Source: Nocardia brasiliensis
GTDB lineage: Bacteria > Actinomycetota > Actinomycetes > Mycobacteriales > Mycobacteriaceae
Reading direction: 5' to 3'
Assembly (NCBI RefSeq): GCF_011801125.1
Contig: NZ_CP046171.1
Coordinates: 4,154,001 to 4,218,000 of the forward strand
DNA length: 64,000 nucleotides
Positions 25,955 through 33,235 of the stretch are shown here, one piece after another. The number at the start of each line of letters is the position of its first letter. Positions within the stretch are counted from its first letter, which is position 1. The notes beneath the pieces were generated by a model. It had not been told where the DNA came from, searched no databases, and saw only the letters and a program-made list of their open reading frames with translations. A program made the position numbers and the translations under genes.

Positions 25955-26317
25955 TCAGGCGACACTCGGGTCCACGTCCGTCGCCAGCGCACCGTCCAGC
26001 GTGCCGAACACGGCGAGCACCTCGTCGAGCCCGGTCACCTCGATCGGACGCCGCACCTGGGGCGACGCGACCACCCGCAGCACACCCGGTGACATCGCCT
26101 CCGCCGCGGACAGCAGCACGCTCAGACCCGCTGAGCCGAAGAACGCCACGTCCGAGAGATCCAGGACGAGCAGCGGCGGTTCGGCGCCGAGCGCCCGCTC
26201 GACCCCGGCGCGCAATTGCGGCGCGGACGCCGCGTCGACTTCACCGCCGACGGTCAGCACCGACGCCACGGTGCACTGGTCCAACCGCATTCGCAATACG
26301 CGAGACTCGGTGCTCAT
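25955..26317 (-). CDS. STAS-domain protein (anti-anti-sigma factor type)
   Basis: About 120 residues, a single STAS domain: VASVLTVGGEVDAASAPQLRA, then LLVLDLSDVAFFGSAGLSVL. The Ser in FFGSAGL is in the position phosphorylated by anti-sigma kinases in SpoIIAA/RsbV-type proteins, so a role in a partner-switching stress response is likely. No kinase or sigma gene is adjacent. ATG 26317 overlaps the stop of a 13-codon leader frame (ATGA) that carries the strong ribosome-binding site. Confidence 0.88.
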   Translation of the reverse strand: MSTESRVLRMRLDQCTVASVLTVGGEVDAASAPQLRAGVERALGAEPPLLVLDLSDVAFFGSAGLSVLLSAAEAMSPGVLRVVASPQVRRPIEVTGLDEVLAVFGTLDGALATDVDPSVA

Positions 26318-26355
26318 CGCACAACCGCCGTCGCGATGGCGGCACTCCCGGCCAT
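26314..26355 (-). CDS. 13-codon leader ORF coupled to the STAS gene
   Basis: ATG 26355 is preceded by an ideal ribosome-binding site (AGGAGG, six bases before ATG) and encodes MAGSAAIATAVVR, stopping at a TGA that overlaps the STAS ATG as ATGA. The STAS start itself has no good ribosome-binding site, so STAS translation probably depends on this leader by termination-reinitiation. Confidence 0.45.
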   Translation of the reverse strand: MAGSAAIATAVVR

Positions 26356-26452
26356 GAGAAACCTCCTCGCTCAAAGTTTTTCGAATTCAGTAGCGAGGGC
26401 GGGCCAGGGGCGCCGGGCCCGCCCTCCGCGAAATGCCGTGCTGCCGCGCAGC

Positions 26453-26872
26453 TCAGGCGTCGATCGCCTGCCGCCGCTCGCCGTGCTCGATCTCGATCTT
26501 GCGCGGCTTGGCCTTCTCCGCGACCGGAATAGACAGGCGCAGCACACCATCGGTGTAGTCGGCGCGGATGTGGTCGGTATCGAGCCCCTCGCCGAGGAAC
26601 AGCTGACGGCTGAAGACGCCGCGCGGACGTTCGGCCGCGATCATCGACCGGCCCGGGTCCAGTTCCTGACGAGCCGCTTTCACGGTTACCACATTGCGTT
26701 CGATGTCCAGGTCCAGCGATTTCGGATCGATCCCCGGCAGATCGAACTCCACCAGGAACTCGTCGCCGTCACGCCAGGCGTCCATCGGCATCACCGCGGG
26801 CCGCGCCGCTGTGCCGAACACCTGCTGCGTGAATCGGTCCAGATCACGGAACGGATCGGTACGCATCAGCAT
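26453..26872 (-). CDS. Small heat-shock protein (Hsp20/alpha-crystallin family)
   Basis: 139 residues. The N-terminal part ([20 protein letters not shown]) is followed by the alpha-crystallin domain (about 30-130), including [20 protein letters not shown] and the terminal [11 protein letters not shown]. It is an ATP-independent holdase for unfolding proteins. The start at 26872 has a GGAGGTGG ribosome-binding site; ATG at 26866 is less likely. The divergent neighbour is an HspR-like MerR gene, and a CIRCE-like operator lies in between, so heat-shock control by HrcA and/or the MerR protein is expected. Confidence 0.93.
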   Translation of the reverse strand: MLMRTDPFRDLDRFTQQVFGTAARPAVMPMDAWRDGDEFLVEFDLPGIDPKSLDLDIERNVVTVKAARQELDPGRSMIAAERPRGVFSRQLFLGEGLDTDHIRADYTDGVLRLSIPVAEKAKPRKIEIEHGERRQAIDA

Positions 26873-26920
26873 GGTCGCCACCTCCAACACACTCCATTCT
26901 TTCTCGTCGGTTCAGATAAC

Positions 26921-26938
26921 CTATGCCATCTGACATAG
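26921..26938. promoter_or_regulatory. Inverted repeat upstream of hsp20
   Basis: CTATG-N8-CATAG with partial extension into the spacer (TATGCCA / TGACATA) forms an 18-bp near-palindrome, 49 bp before the hsp20 start codon in an AT-rich stretch. Position and symmetry fit a binding site for the divergent MerR-family regulator, but the match to a known box is not established. Confidence 0.4.
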
Positions 26939-26945
26939 ATTTGTT

Positions 26946-26972
26946 TTAGCACTCTCGACAGATGAGTGCAAG
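26946..26972. promoter_or_regulatory. CIRCE-like HrcA operator
   Basis: TTAGCACTC, nine bases, then GAGTGCAAG. The CIRCE consensus is TTAGCACTC-N9-GAGTGCTAA, so the left arm matches 9 of 9 and the right arm 7 of 9 with exact spacing. It lies 74 bp upstream of hsp20 and 47 bp upstream of the MerR gene. HrcA normally controls groESL; its presence here would place hsp20 and/or the MerR gene in that regulon. Confidence 0.72.
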
Positions 26973-27018
26973 TGGTTAGAATAGAAAACCTGACGAACGC
27001 CAAGAGATTAGGAGCACG

Positions 27019-27420
27019 ATGCCACAGGAGCCTCAGCAGGAATCACATCTGCCCGCTCCGAGCCAGGCCGTGTACGGGATTTCGGTGGCCGCCGACCTGG
27101 CCGGGATCGGCGTGCAGACCCTACGGCTCTATGAACGCCACGGCCTGCTCACTCCCGCCCGCAGCGAGGGCGGTACCCGCCGCTACAGCAGCGACGACAT
27201 CGCCCGCCTGCGGCGGATCACCACGCTGGCCGCCGCCGGCGTGAACCTCGCGGGCATCGGCCGCATCCTCGACCTCGAGGACGCCAACGCCACCCTGCAC
27301 AGCGATAACGATCGCCTCCGCGACGACAACACCGCGCTGCGCGACGACAACGACGCCCTGCGCGACGACAACACCGCCTTACGCGAGTCCGGCGGATTTC
27401 GCACCGAGGCCGCCGGATAG
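27019..27420 (+). CDS. MerR-family regulator, HspR-like, with Asn-rich heptad repeats
   Basis: 133 residues. The MerR DNA-binding domain starts YGISVAADLAGIGVQTLRLYERHG, then GGTRRYSSDDIARL, very like HspR (repressor of dnaK and clpB). From about residue 90 the chain is an exact-looking coiled coil: residues 101-121 are three tandem LRDDNxA-type heptads with Asn at a fixed position, likely setting a parallel dimer. There is no metal- or drug-binding C-terminal domain. AGGAGCACG precedes ATG. Divergence from hsp20 supports a heat-shock role. Confidence 0.87.
   Translation: MPQEPQQESHLPAPSQAVYGISVAADLAGIGVQTLRLYERHGLLTPARSEGGTRRYSSDDIARLRRITTLAAAGVNLAGIGRILDLEDANATLHSDNDRLRDDNTALRDDNDALRDDNTALRESGGFRTEAAG
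27319..27381 (+). repeat. Three tandem 21-bp repeats inside the MerR gene
   Basis: Units at 27319-27339, 27340-27360 and 27361-27381 all begin CGCGACGACAAC and differ at few positions. Each encodes one coiled-coil heptad, so repeat-number change would lengthen or shorten the dimerisation helix by whole heptads without a frameshift. Confidence 0.85.
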
Positions 27421-27463
27421 CACCGGAACGTGCCGAGCCGCAGCCTCGGTACACTGAATCCAT

Positions 27464-28357
27464 ATGGCCGACAGTGCGATCGAGATCACCGCGGACCTCG
27501 TCCGCAGCCTGTTGCGCGAACAGCACCCGGACCTCGCCGACCTATCTCTGCGCGAAGTGGCTGGCGGATGGGGCAATCAGATGTGGCGGCTCGGCGACGC
27601 ATTGGCCGTGCGCGTGCAGCGCATGGATGCCACCGGCGAGTCCCAGCTCAAAGAGCGGCGGTGGCTACCGGCGCTGGCCCCGCGACTGCCGCTGCCGGTG
27701 CCGATCCCGGTGCGCTGCGGCGTACCGTGCGGGCGCTTCCCCAAACTCTGGACCGTGCTGACCTGGGTACCGGGCGAGCCGCTCGACCACGCCGCGATCG
27801 AGCACGGCGACCACGCGGCCCAGACACTCGCCGAGTTCCTGCTGGCGCTGCATGTGACCGCACCGGCAGACGCGCCTGTCGCAAAAGACCGTGGCGCCCA
27901 CCCGAGGAGCTACACCGAGGGCTTCGAAACGTTCACCCGGTCCGTGCCTCTCGACGACGTCGCCGACGTGCGAGCGGTATGGGACGACGCCGTGACTGCT
28001 CCCGACTGGACCGGACCGCCGGTCTGGGTGCACGGCGACCTGCATCCGGCGAATGTCGTCGTCGCGGACGGAACACTGTCGGGCATAGTCGATTTCGGTG
28101 ACATGTTCGCCGGCGATCCGGCCTGGGATCTCGCCGCGGCCTGGGTATTGCTGCCCTCGGGCACGGCCGCGCGGTTCTTCGACAAGTACGCACGGGCGGA
28201 CGCGGGGACGATCCGGCGCGCCCACGGGCTGGCTGCCCTGAAGTGCTTGTTCCTGATGCTCATGGGGCAGAACGGAGACCGCGGCCTGCCCGGCGGAAAA
28301 TCACATTGGGGGCCCGCGGGCCGGGCGGCGCTCGATCGGGTGCTGGCCGGGGTCTGA
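27464..28357 (+). CDS. Aminoglycoside-phosphotransferase-family kinase
   Basis: 297 residues with the APH/choline-kinase fold. The catalytic loop VHGDLHPANVVV (HGDxHxxN, Asp as base) and the metal-binding IVDFGDMFAGDPAWDLA are intact; the Gly-rich N-lobe strand is VAGGWGNQMWRLGDALAVRVQR with the probable ATP-binding Lys replaced by Arg at the usual position. The family phosphorylates many small hydroxyl compounds; antibiotic resistance cannot be inferred. It stands alone and ends convergent with the VWA gene. Confidence 0.88.
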   Translation: MADSAIEITADLVRSLLREQHPDLADLSLREVAGGWGNQMWRLGDALAVRVQRMDATGESQLKERRWLPALAPRLPLPVPIPVRCGVPCGRFPKLWTVLTWVPGEPLDHAAIEHGDHAAQTLAEFLLALHVTAPADAPVAKDRGAHPRSYTEGFETFTRSVPLDDVADVRAVWDDAVTAPDWTGPPVWVHGDLHPANVVVADGTLSGIVDFGDMFAGDPAWDLAAAWVLLPSGTAARFFDKYARADAGTIRRAHGLAALKCLFLMLMGQNGDRGLPGGKSHWGPAGRAALDRVLAGV

Positions 28358-28410
28358 TTGGGCGCGGCGTGCGGATCGGCAGTGTTCCCGCGCGCCGATG
28401 CCGTTCGCGC

Positions 28411-29637
28411 TCAACCGATTCGGACCACGCGGGCCCAGTCGGGTGGGGCGTCGGGAACGTAGTCGGCGTCGTGTTCGCGGTAGGAGGCGCTGGGGTGGCG
28501 GCCGAAGAGTCCGATGATGGTGTGGCACGGTGGGCGGCTTGTGGGCCAGGGGGTTTGGCCGTCGGTGAGGACGACGAGGACATCGGGGCGCGGGTTGGCG
28601 CGCAGGGCGGCGGTGAAGCCGGTGCGCAGGTCGGTGCCCCCACCGCCGAGCAGCGGTATCTGTTCGGCGGCGCAGAGCGGATGCACGATGCGCGCGGCGG
28701 CGTCACAGGGCAGCACGCTCACCAGGTCGCGGCGCCCGCCGAGGGCGCGCGCGATGGCGGCGACTTCCAGTAGGGCACTGCCCAATTCGGCATCGCTGAC
28801 CGAACCCGAGGTGTCGATGAGCACCGAGACGCGGGGCGGGGTGCGCCGCAGGCTCGGCAGCACCACGCCGGGTAGCGCGGCACACCGCCGCGCCGGGCGG
28901 CCATAGGTGTAGTCCTCGCCGACCCCGGCCGCGCTGACCGCGGAGCGCAGGGCCGCACTCAGCAGGTCGCGCCACGGCTGCGGTGGATGGAAGGCCTCCG
29001 CGGCCCAGCGCCGCCAACCCGCGGGGGTGTCGCCGGGCTGACCGATGATGCCCTGCGCCACCTTGAATCGGATTGCGTCCCTTTCCTGTTCACTCAGCCC
29101 GTCCGCGCCGTCGGGCCCTATCTCCCACTCGCGCGCCGAGCCGTCCGCCCCGCTGCCGCAGTCGAGCCAGGCGATGCCGTCGGTCAATCCCCCGAGCCGG
29201 ATGCGTCCGAGGTACTCCTCCATGAGTTCCCCCTCGGGCAATCCCAGGGTCGCGGGCAGTACCGCGTCCTCGGGCTGGACCAACCCGTCACCGAAGGCGT
29301 CGTCGTTGATCTCGCAGTCCGCGGCGATGTTCATCCGTAACCGTTCGCCGGGCCCGGCGAGTTGATGACGCCGGGCGTATCGGTCACTGCGGCCGTGATG
29401 GTCGCGCAGCAGATGCGACACCTCGTGCACCCACACGGCCGCCAACTTCTGGATGGATGTCTGCACCACGAAAGCCGGTGCGACATAACACCGCCAGTAC
29501 CGATCGACCGCCATCGTCGGCACCGCACGCGACTCCACCACGTGCAGCGCGAACAACGCGGTGGCCAGATAGGGCCGCACGCGCGCGGCGTACAGGCGTG
29601 CGGCGAAGAGCTTCTCCCGGTCCAACGACGCTGTCAT
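28411..29637 (-). CDS. VWA-like protein with N-terminal metallopeptidase-like domain (DUF2201 type)
   Basis: 408 residues. The N-terminal half is a putative metallopeptidase-like domain with HEVSH at 71-75 (HExxH) in a helix, VWVHEVSHLLRDH. The C-terminal half is VWA-like: DTSGS (275-279, the MIDAS metal site) in VSVLIDTSGSVSD, a Gly-rich GGGGTDLRTGF and VVLTDGQTPWP. The two-domain layout is known from DUF2201 proteins paired with MoxR ATPases. ATG 29637 overlaps the stop of the AAA gene (ATGA). Function unknown; such pairs are thought to work as chaperone- or metal-insertion-like complexes. Confidence 0.85.
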   Translation of the reverse strand: MTASLDREKLFAARLYAARVRPYLATALFALHVVESRAVPTMAVDRYWRCYVAPAFVVQTSIQKLAAVWVHEVSHLLRDHHGRSDRYARRHQLAGPGERLRMNIAADCEINDDAFGDGLVQPEDAVLPATLGLPEGELMEEYLGRIRLGGLTDGIAWLDCGSGADGSAREWEIGPDGADGLSEQERDAIRFKVAQGIIGQPGDTPAGWRRWAAEAFHPPQPWRDLLSAALRSAVSAAGVGEDYTYGRPARRCAALPGVVLPSLRRTPPRVSVLIDTSGSVSDAELGSALLEVAAIARALGGRRDLVSVLPCDAAARIVHPLCAAEQIPLLGGGGTDLRTGFTAALRANPRPDVLVVLTDGQTPWPTSRPPCHTIIGLFGRHPSASYREHDADYVPDAPPDWARVVRIG

Positions 29638-30842
29638 CGCACCACCGCGGCGGTGCGATCGGCGGCCCGCGACACCGCGAGGACTCCGGCCAGCTCCTCG
29701 ATCGCCGCCGGTACCGTCCAGTCGTCGCGCCGCTGCGCGGCCAGGGTCGTCGCGGGCACCACGACCAGATCGGGTGCACCGGTTTCCAAGGCGCGCACCA
29801 GGATTGCCCACGCGGCGTCCCAGCGCGACTGCTCCGGCCGCTTGCGCACCGCCGCGACCACCCCGTCCAGCACCGCCTGGCGCAGGTCGCCGCGCTCGGG
29901 CAACTCGGCGCTCCAGGGATCGGCGAGCAGCGTTTCCGGGTCGGGCAGGTCCATCCGGTCCAGGCTGGCCAGCAGCTCGAAGCCCGGCCCGTCCCCGACA
30001 GTGCCGCGCACAAGCAGCGACAGCACGTCCCGCGACGAACCCGCGGCCGTGGCGAAAGCGATAAGCCGCAGGGTCATTTCCCAGCTGCGCGGCGAGGGCC
30101 ACGGGCCACCGCGACGCGCCTCGCTGCTCGGCAGCTGATGCACGAGCGCGGGCCGCGCCGCCAACAGTACGCAGACCGCGCGCCGGGCGAAGGCCACCGC
30201 CTCGGTCAGCCGCGCAGGCGCCAGCCTGGGCAGCGTCGCGTGCGGCCAGACACCGCCGAGGCCGCGCACCACCACGTCGTGGTCGTGCGTCCATTGCAGG
30301 TGCACGAAGCGGTTCGCCAGGGGCGGACTCAGTTCCCAGCCGTCGGCCGCGCAGGAGCGCGGATTGGCCGCGGCCACGATCCGGACACCGGGCGGCAGCC
30401 GCAGGGTGCCGATGCGCCGTTCCAGCACCAACCGCAGCAACGCGGCCTGCACCGCGGGCGGTGCGGTGGACAGCTCGTCCAGGAACAGCAGACCGCGCCC
30501 GGCCCGCACCAACTGGACGGCCCAGTCCGGCGGCGCCATCGGCACCCCGTGCGCCGCGGGATCGTCGCCGATGATGGGCAGACCCGAAAAGTCCGACGGC
30601 TCATGGACACTCGCGATCACGGTGGTCAACGGCAGGTCGAGGTCGGCGGCCAGCTGAGTCAGCGCGGCGGTCTTGCCGATTCCCGGTTCGCCCCACAGCA
30701 GAACCGGTAGGTCGGCGGCCACGGCCAGCGCCAGTGCCGCCAATTGATGGTCGGCGCGCGGCTCGGTGGTCGCTTCGCCCAGCAGGGCCAGCAGGTCTGC
30801 GGCGACGTCGAGTTGCGGGAGTGTATGGGCAGCAGAAGACAT
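29634..30842 (-). CDS. MoxR-family AAA+ ATPase
   Basis: 402 residues. Walker A GEPGIGKT (51-58), Walker B LLFLDE (118-123), then the sensor stretch IVAAANPRSCAADGWELSPPLANRFVHL split over residues 155-185, which resembles the MoxR/RavA class. The C-terminal 200 residues form the lid plus an extension without known motifs. MoxR ATPases work with a VWA partner, here the coupled downstream gene. A GAGGTGATC ribosome-binding site precedes ATG 30842. It begins 44 bp after the unknown gene, so the three form one operon. Confidence 0.9.
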   Translation of the reverse strand: MSSAAHTLPQLDVAADLLALLGEATTEPRADHQLAALALAVAADLPVLLWGEPGIGKTAALTQLAADLDLPLTTVIASVHEPSDFSGLPIIGDDPAAHGVPMAPPDWAVQLVRAGRGLLFLDELSTAPPAVQAALLRLVLERRIGTLRLPPGVRIVAAANPRSCAADGWELSPPLANRFVHLQWTHDHDVVVRGLGGVWPHATLPRLAPARLTEAVAFARRAVCVLLAARPALVHQLPSSEARRGGPWPSPRSWEMTLRLIAFATAAGSSRDVLSLLVRGTVGDGPGFELLASLDRMDLPDPETLLADPWSAELPERGDLRQAVLDGVVAAVRKRPEQSRWDAAWAILVRALETGAPDLVVVPATTLAAQRRDDWTVPAAIEELAGVLAVSRAADRTAAVVR

Positions 30843-30886
30843 GGGTGATCACCTCGGGGGTCGGTAAGGAAGAAACGAAGGACGGT

Positions 30887-32278
30887 TCAGCGCGTGGTCG
30901 CGTTGCGTGGATGCCCGCGGTGGTCTCCGCGACGGTCCCGGTTCGGCGGGACGCGCCGCGGGGCCACCGACGACAGTCCGGATCGATAGAGCCCGTATGC
31001 GATTCGCCGCTGCGCCGCGGCCTCGAGTTCGTCGAGCAGCGCGCCCGGACGCAGCCGCGTCTGCGGGCCGAGCAGGCCCTCGACCACGGCCAGCGCGCCC
31101 GCGGCGTCGCCGTGGTGCAGGCGCTCCTGGACGCCGGGCAGACAGTCCGGCGCACGGTGTGCCGCATCGATGGCCCGCAGGCAGGGCACGGGGGTTCCGG
31201 ACAGGGCCGCCAGCAGCTCCTCCCGCCGCAGTTCGGCCGGATCGTGGTCCAGCGCGGACAGGACACCGTCGACCAAACCGATGCGGTGCCGCGCGCCGCG
31301 GCAGTCCACGAGATGTGTTGCGCTCAGCGAATATTCGCGCCGCTGCCCGGCCACTTCAGGCCCGCCTGACACCAGGGCGGACGCGACCAGCGGGTGCAAC
31401 CGGCCCGCCGTGATCGCGCCCGCGCGCAGCAGCACCAGATCGGGCAGCGTCCAGGTCGCCGCGTCGGGCAGCACCGGCAACGCGGATACCGCACCTGCGG
31501 GATACTCCGGCGCGAGCCGTACGGAGGGCGGGTCGACGCCGTCACCGATCACCTCGAGCACCAGCCGTCGCCTGCCCCCGAGCCGCACGGCGAACGCACT
31601 GGCACAACGTTTCTCGGCGGCCAGCAGCAGCCGCGCCTCGGTGGCCCAGCACGCGACGGCGTATCGATCGGGCTCCGGCAGCAGCGCGACCACCTCTGGA
31701 TCGGGCTCGGGCAGCCGCACCCCGGCCCCGGAACGAATGCGCAGTTCGTCGGTCCTGCGCGCGTCCCAGAGGTGACGGTGCAGGTCGAGCCGATAGCGGC
31801 GATCCGGTCTTGGATGCGGATGCAGTTGCGCCGCAACGCTTTCAGCGGATCCGTCGCACAGCGCCAGACTGATCCGCTGCCCCGCGTCCGCCCAAGCGGG
31901 AGCGGTCCGCACCACCAGCTCGACGGCGTTCGCTCCCCCGGGCCGCGGCCCAGCCCGCTCATAGCGCGCGAGGGTGAGGGTCAGCCCGGGGCGCAGCAAA
32001 CCGTCCGGCGCGATCCGCGGCAGGTGCCACCGGAGCAGATCCGGGACCAGATGCCGCAGGTCGGAACGGATTTCTGCGGCGAGTTCGCGCCCGTGTGCCC
32101 GAGCGGTCGAGCGCAGATCGAGGTCGACATCGAATCCTGCGGCAGCGCACGCGCCTGCCCAATCGCCGGCGAGGCGTCGAGCGGTAGCGGTCTCGATCAT
32201 GCCCGGCGGCACGGCGAATTCACGCACACGCGGCCAGAAGGAGAGGTGGGAATGGTCCACATTCGTATCGGTACGCAT
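30887..32278 (-). CDS. Conserved-looking protein of unknown function in the AAA/VWA operon
   Basis: 463 residues, soluble, with no signal peptide or membrane segment. I recognise no domain. Visible features: a Trp/Pro-rich start (LSFWPRVREFAVPPGM), alternating Leu/Arg/Ala-rich helices in the first 120 residues, a beta-rich middle (LVLEVIGDGVDPPSVRLAPE), a helical C-terminal part, and a basic disordered tail (RRVPPNRDRRGDHRGHPRN). Its place as first gene with a MoxR ATPase and VWA protein suggests it is a client, adaptor or effector of that complex (inference). ATG 32278 has a GGTGAGCG stretch upstream; the preceding 200 bp should hold the operon promoter. Confidence 0.75.
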   Translation of the reverse strand: MRTDTNVDHSHLSFWPRVREFAVPPGMIETATARRLAGDWAGACAAAGFDVDLDLRSTARAHGRELAAEIRSDLRHLVPDLLRWHLPRIAPDGLLRPGLTLTLARYERAGPRPGGANAVELVVRTAPAWADAGQRISLALCDGSAESVAAQLHPHPRPDRRYRLDLHRHLWDARRTDELRIRSGAGVRLPEPDPEVVALLPEPDRYAVACWATEARLLLAAEKRCASAFAVRLGGRRRLVLEVIGDGVDPPSVRLAPEYPAGAVSALPVLPDAATWTLPDLVLLRAGAITAGRLHPLVASALVSGGPEVAGQRREYSLSATHLVDCRGARHRIGLVDGVLSALDHDPAELRREELLAALSGTPVPCLRAIDAAHRAPDCLPGVQERLHHGDAAGALAVVEGLLGPQTRLRPGALLDELEAAAQRRIAYGLYRSGLSSVAPRRVPPNRDRRGDHRGHPRNATTR

Positions 32279-32484
32279 CAGCGCTCACCGTGTACGAATG
32301 GGGCCCCCGATCTGTCAACAGTAGGAGTAGTCATCACGATGAGCATATCCCGCGCCGAAGCGTCCGGCCAGCCGAGGGGCAGGACACCGCTACACGCCGC
32401 TAACGATGCAACACCGGGGCAGACACCGAACCTATTGCATAGCAACCGTTTTCGAAATAGCCACGGCCGTAACCCGTACCGTCG

Positions 32485-33126
32485 TCACGCGCGGATCAGG
32501 TGCGCGAGCGTGCCGACCAGCCGCTCGGCGGTCTCGGCGGGCCACGGAAACGACGGCGCGACCGCGCGTTGATGCGCGAGCCCGTGCAGGCCGAGCCACA
32601 ACGCCACCGCGTCCAGCGCCGGGTCCTCGCTGCGCGCTTCACCCGCGGCGACACAGTCCGCGAGCGCCGCGGCGAGCAGTCGCAGACTCGACCGGCCCAG
32701 CTCCCCAATCTCCCGCTCCGAGACCGAGCCGTCGTCACGATCGGGCACCCACCCGCCGCCGAACATGGTGCGGTAGCGCCCCGGACGAGCGCGCGCGAAC
32801 TCCAGATAGCCGACGCATACCGCGATCAAACGCGCCCTCGGCGACTCCCCCGCGGCCCGCACCGCCGCACACAGTTCGGCGTCCAGCCGCGCGAACGCGT
32901 CGTGCACGACCGCGGGCATGATCGCCGATTGCTGCGGGAAGTGCCGATAGATGGACGGGGCGGCGATCCCGACCCGCCGCGCCACCGACCGCAGGGTGAC
33001 GGCGCTGCCATCACCGGTCTCGTCGAGCAGCGCGACGGCCGCCGCCACGATCTCCTCGCGCAGCCGAGCGCCCGCACCCCGCGGGTTGCGCGAGCGGATG
33101 GGCGGCGCGGTGTCGTTCTCCTTCAT
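32485..33126 (-). CDS. TetR-family regulator, paralogue B
   Basis: 213 residues from ATG 33126. It has the same architecture and largely the same residues as paralogue A: HTH SVARRVGIAAPSIYRHF and GLHGLAHQRAVAPSFPWP. It is divergent from an oxidoreductase/membrane-protein operon, with two operator boxes between. A typical autorepressor arrangement: the box nearest the gene begins 24 bp before its start codon. A TTG six bases further upstream is also in frame and unlikely. Confidence 0.88.
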   Translation of the reverse strand: MKENDTAPPIRSRNPRGAGARLREEIVAAAVALLDETGDGSAVTLRSVARRVGIAAPSIYRHFPQQSAIMPAVVHDAFARLDAELCAAVRAAGESPRARLIAVCVGYLEFARARPGRYRTMFGGGWVPDRDDGSVSEREIGELGRSSLRLLAAALADCVAAGEARSEDPALDAVALWLGLHGLAHQRAVAPSFPWPAETAERLVGTLAHLIRA

Positions 33127-33149
33127 GAACAAAAACTTACAGATAAAAA

Positions 33150-33208
33150 CTTACAGCTGTTAGCCCTTGCGCAATATCGCCTAACAGTCGTAGCCTTACG
33201 TCCGTTAG
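33150..33208. promoter_or_regulatory. Double TetR operator, locus B
   Basis: CTTACAGCTGTTAG (33150-33163) and CTTACGTCCGTTAG (33195-33208) start 45 bp apart, repeating exactly the arrangement at locus A. A third CTTAC half-site is at 33136-33140. The boxes flank the region where the two divergent promoters must lie. Confidence 0.75.
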
Positions 33209-33235
33209 CTCAAACGGATCGGATCGGACCACACG

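Noticed and set aside
27319..27381. Short tandem repeats considered as CRISPR or VNTR locus
   Set aside because: Units are contiguous without spacers, lie inside a coding region and encode coiled-coil heptads.
27464..28357. Reading the APH-family kinase as an aminoglycoside resistance gene
   Set aside because: Only the general fold is visible; the family covers many metabolic kinases and no resistance context is present.
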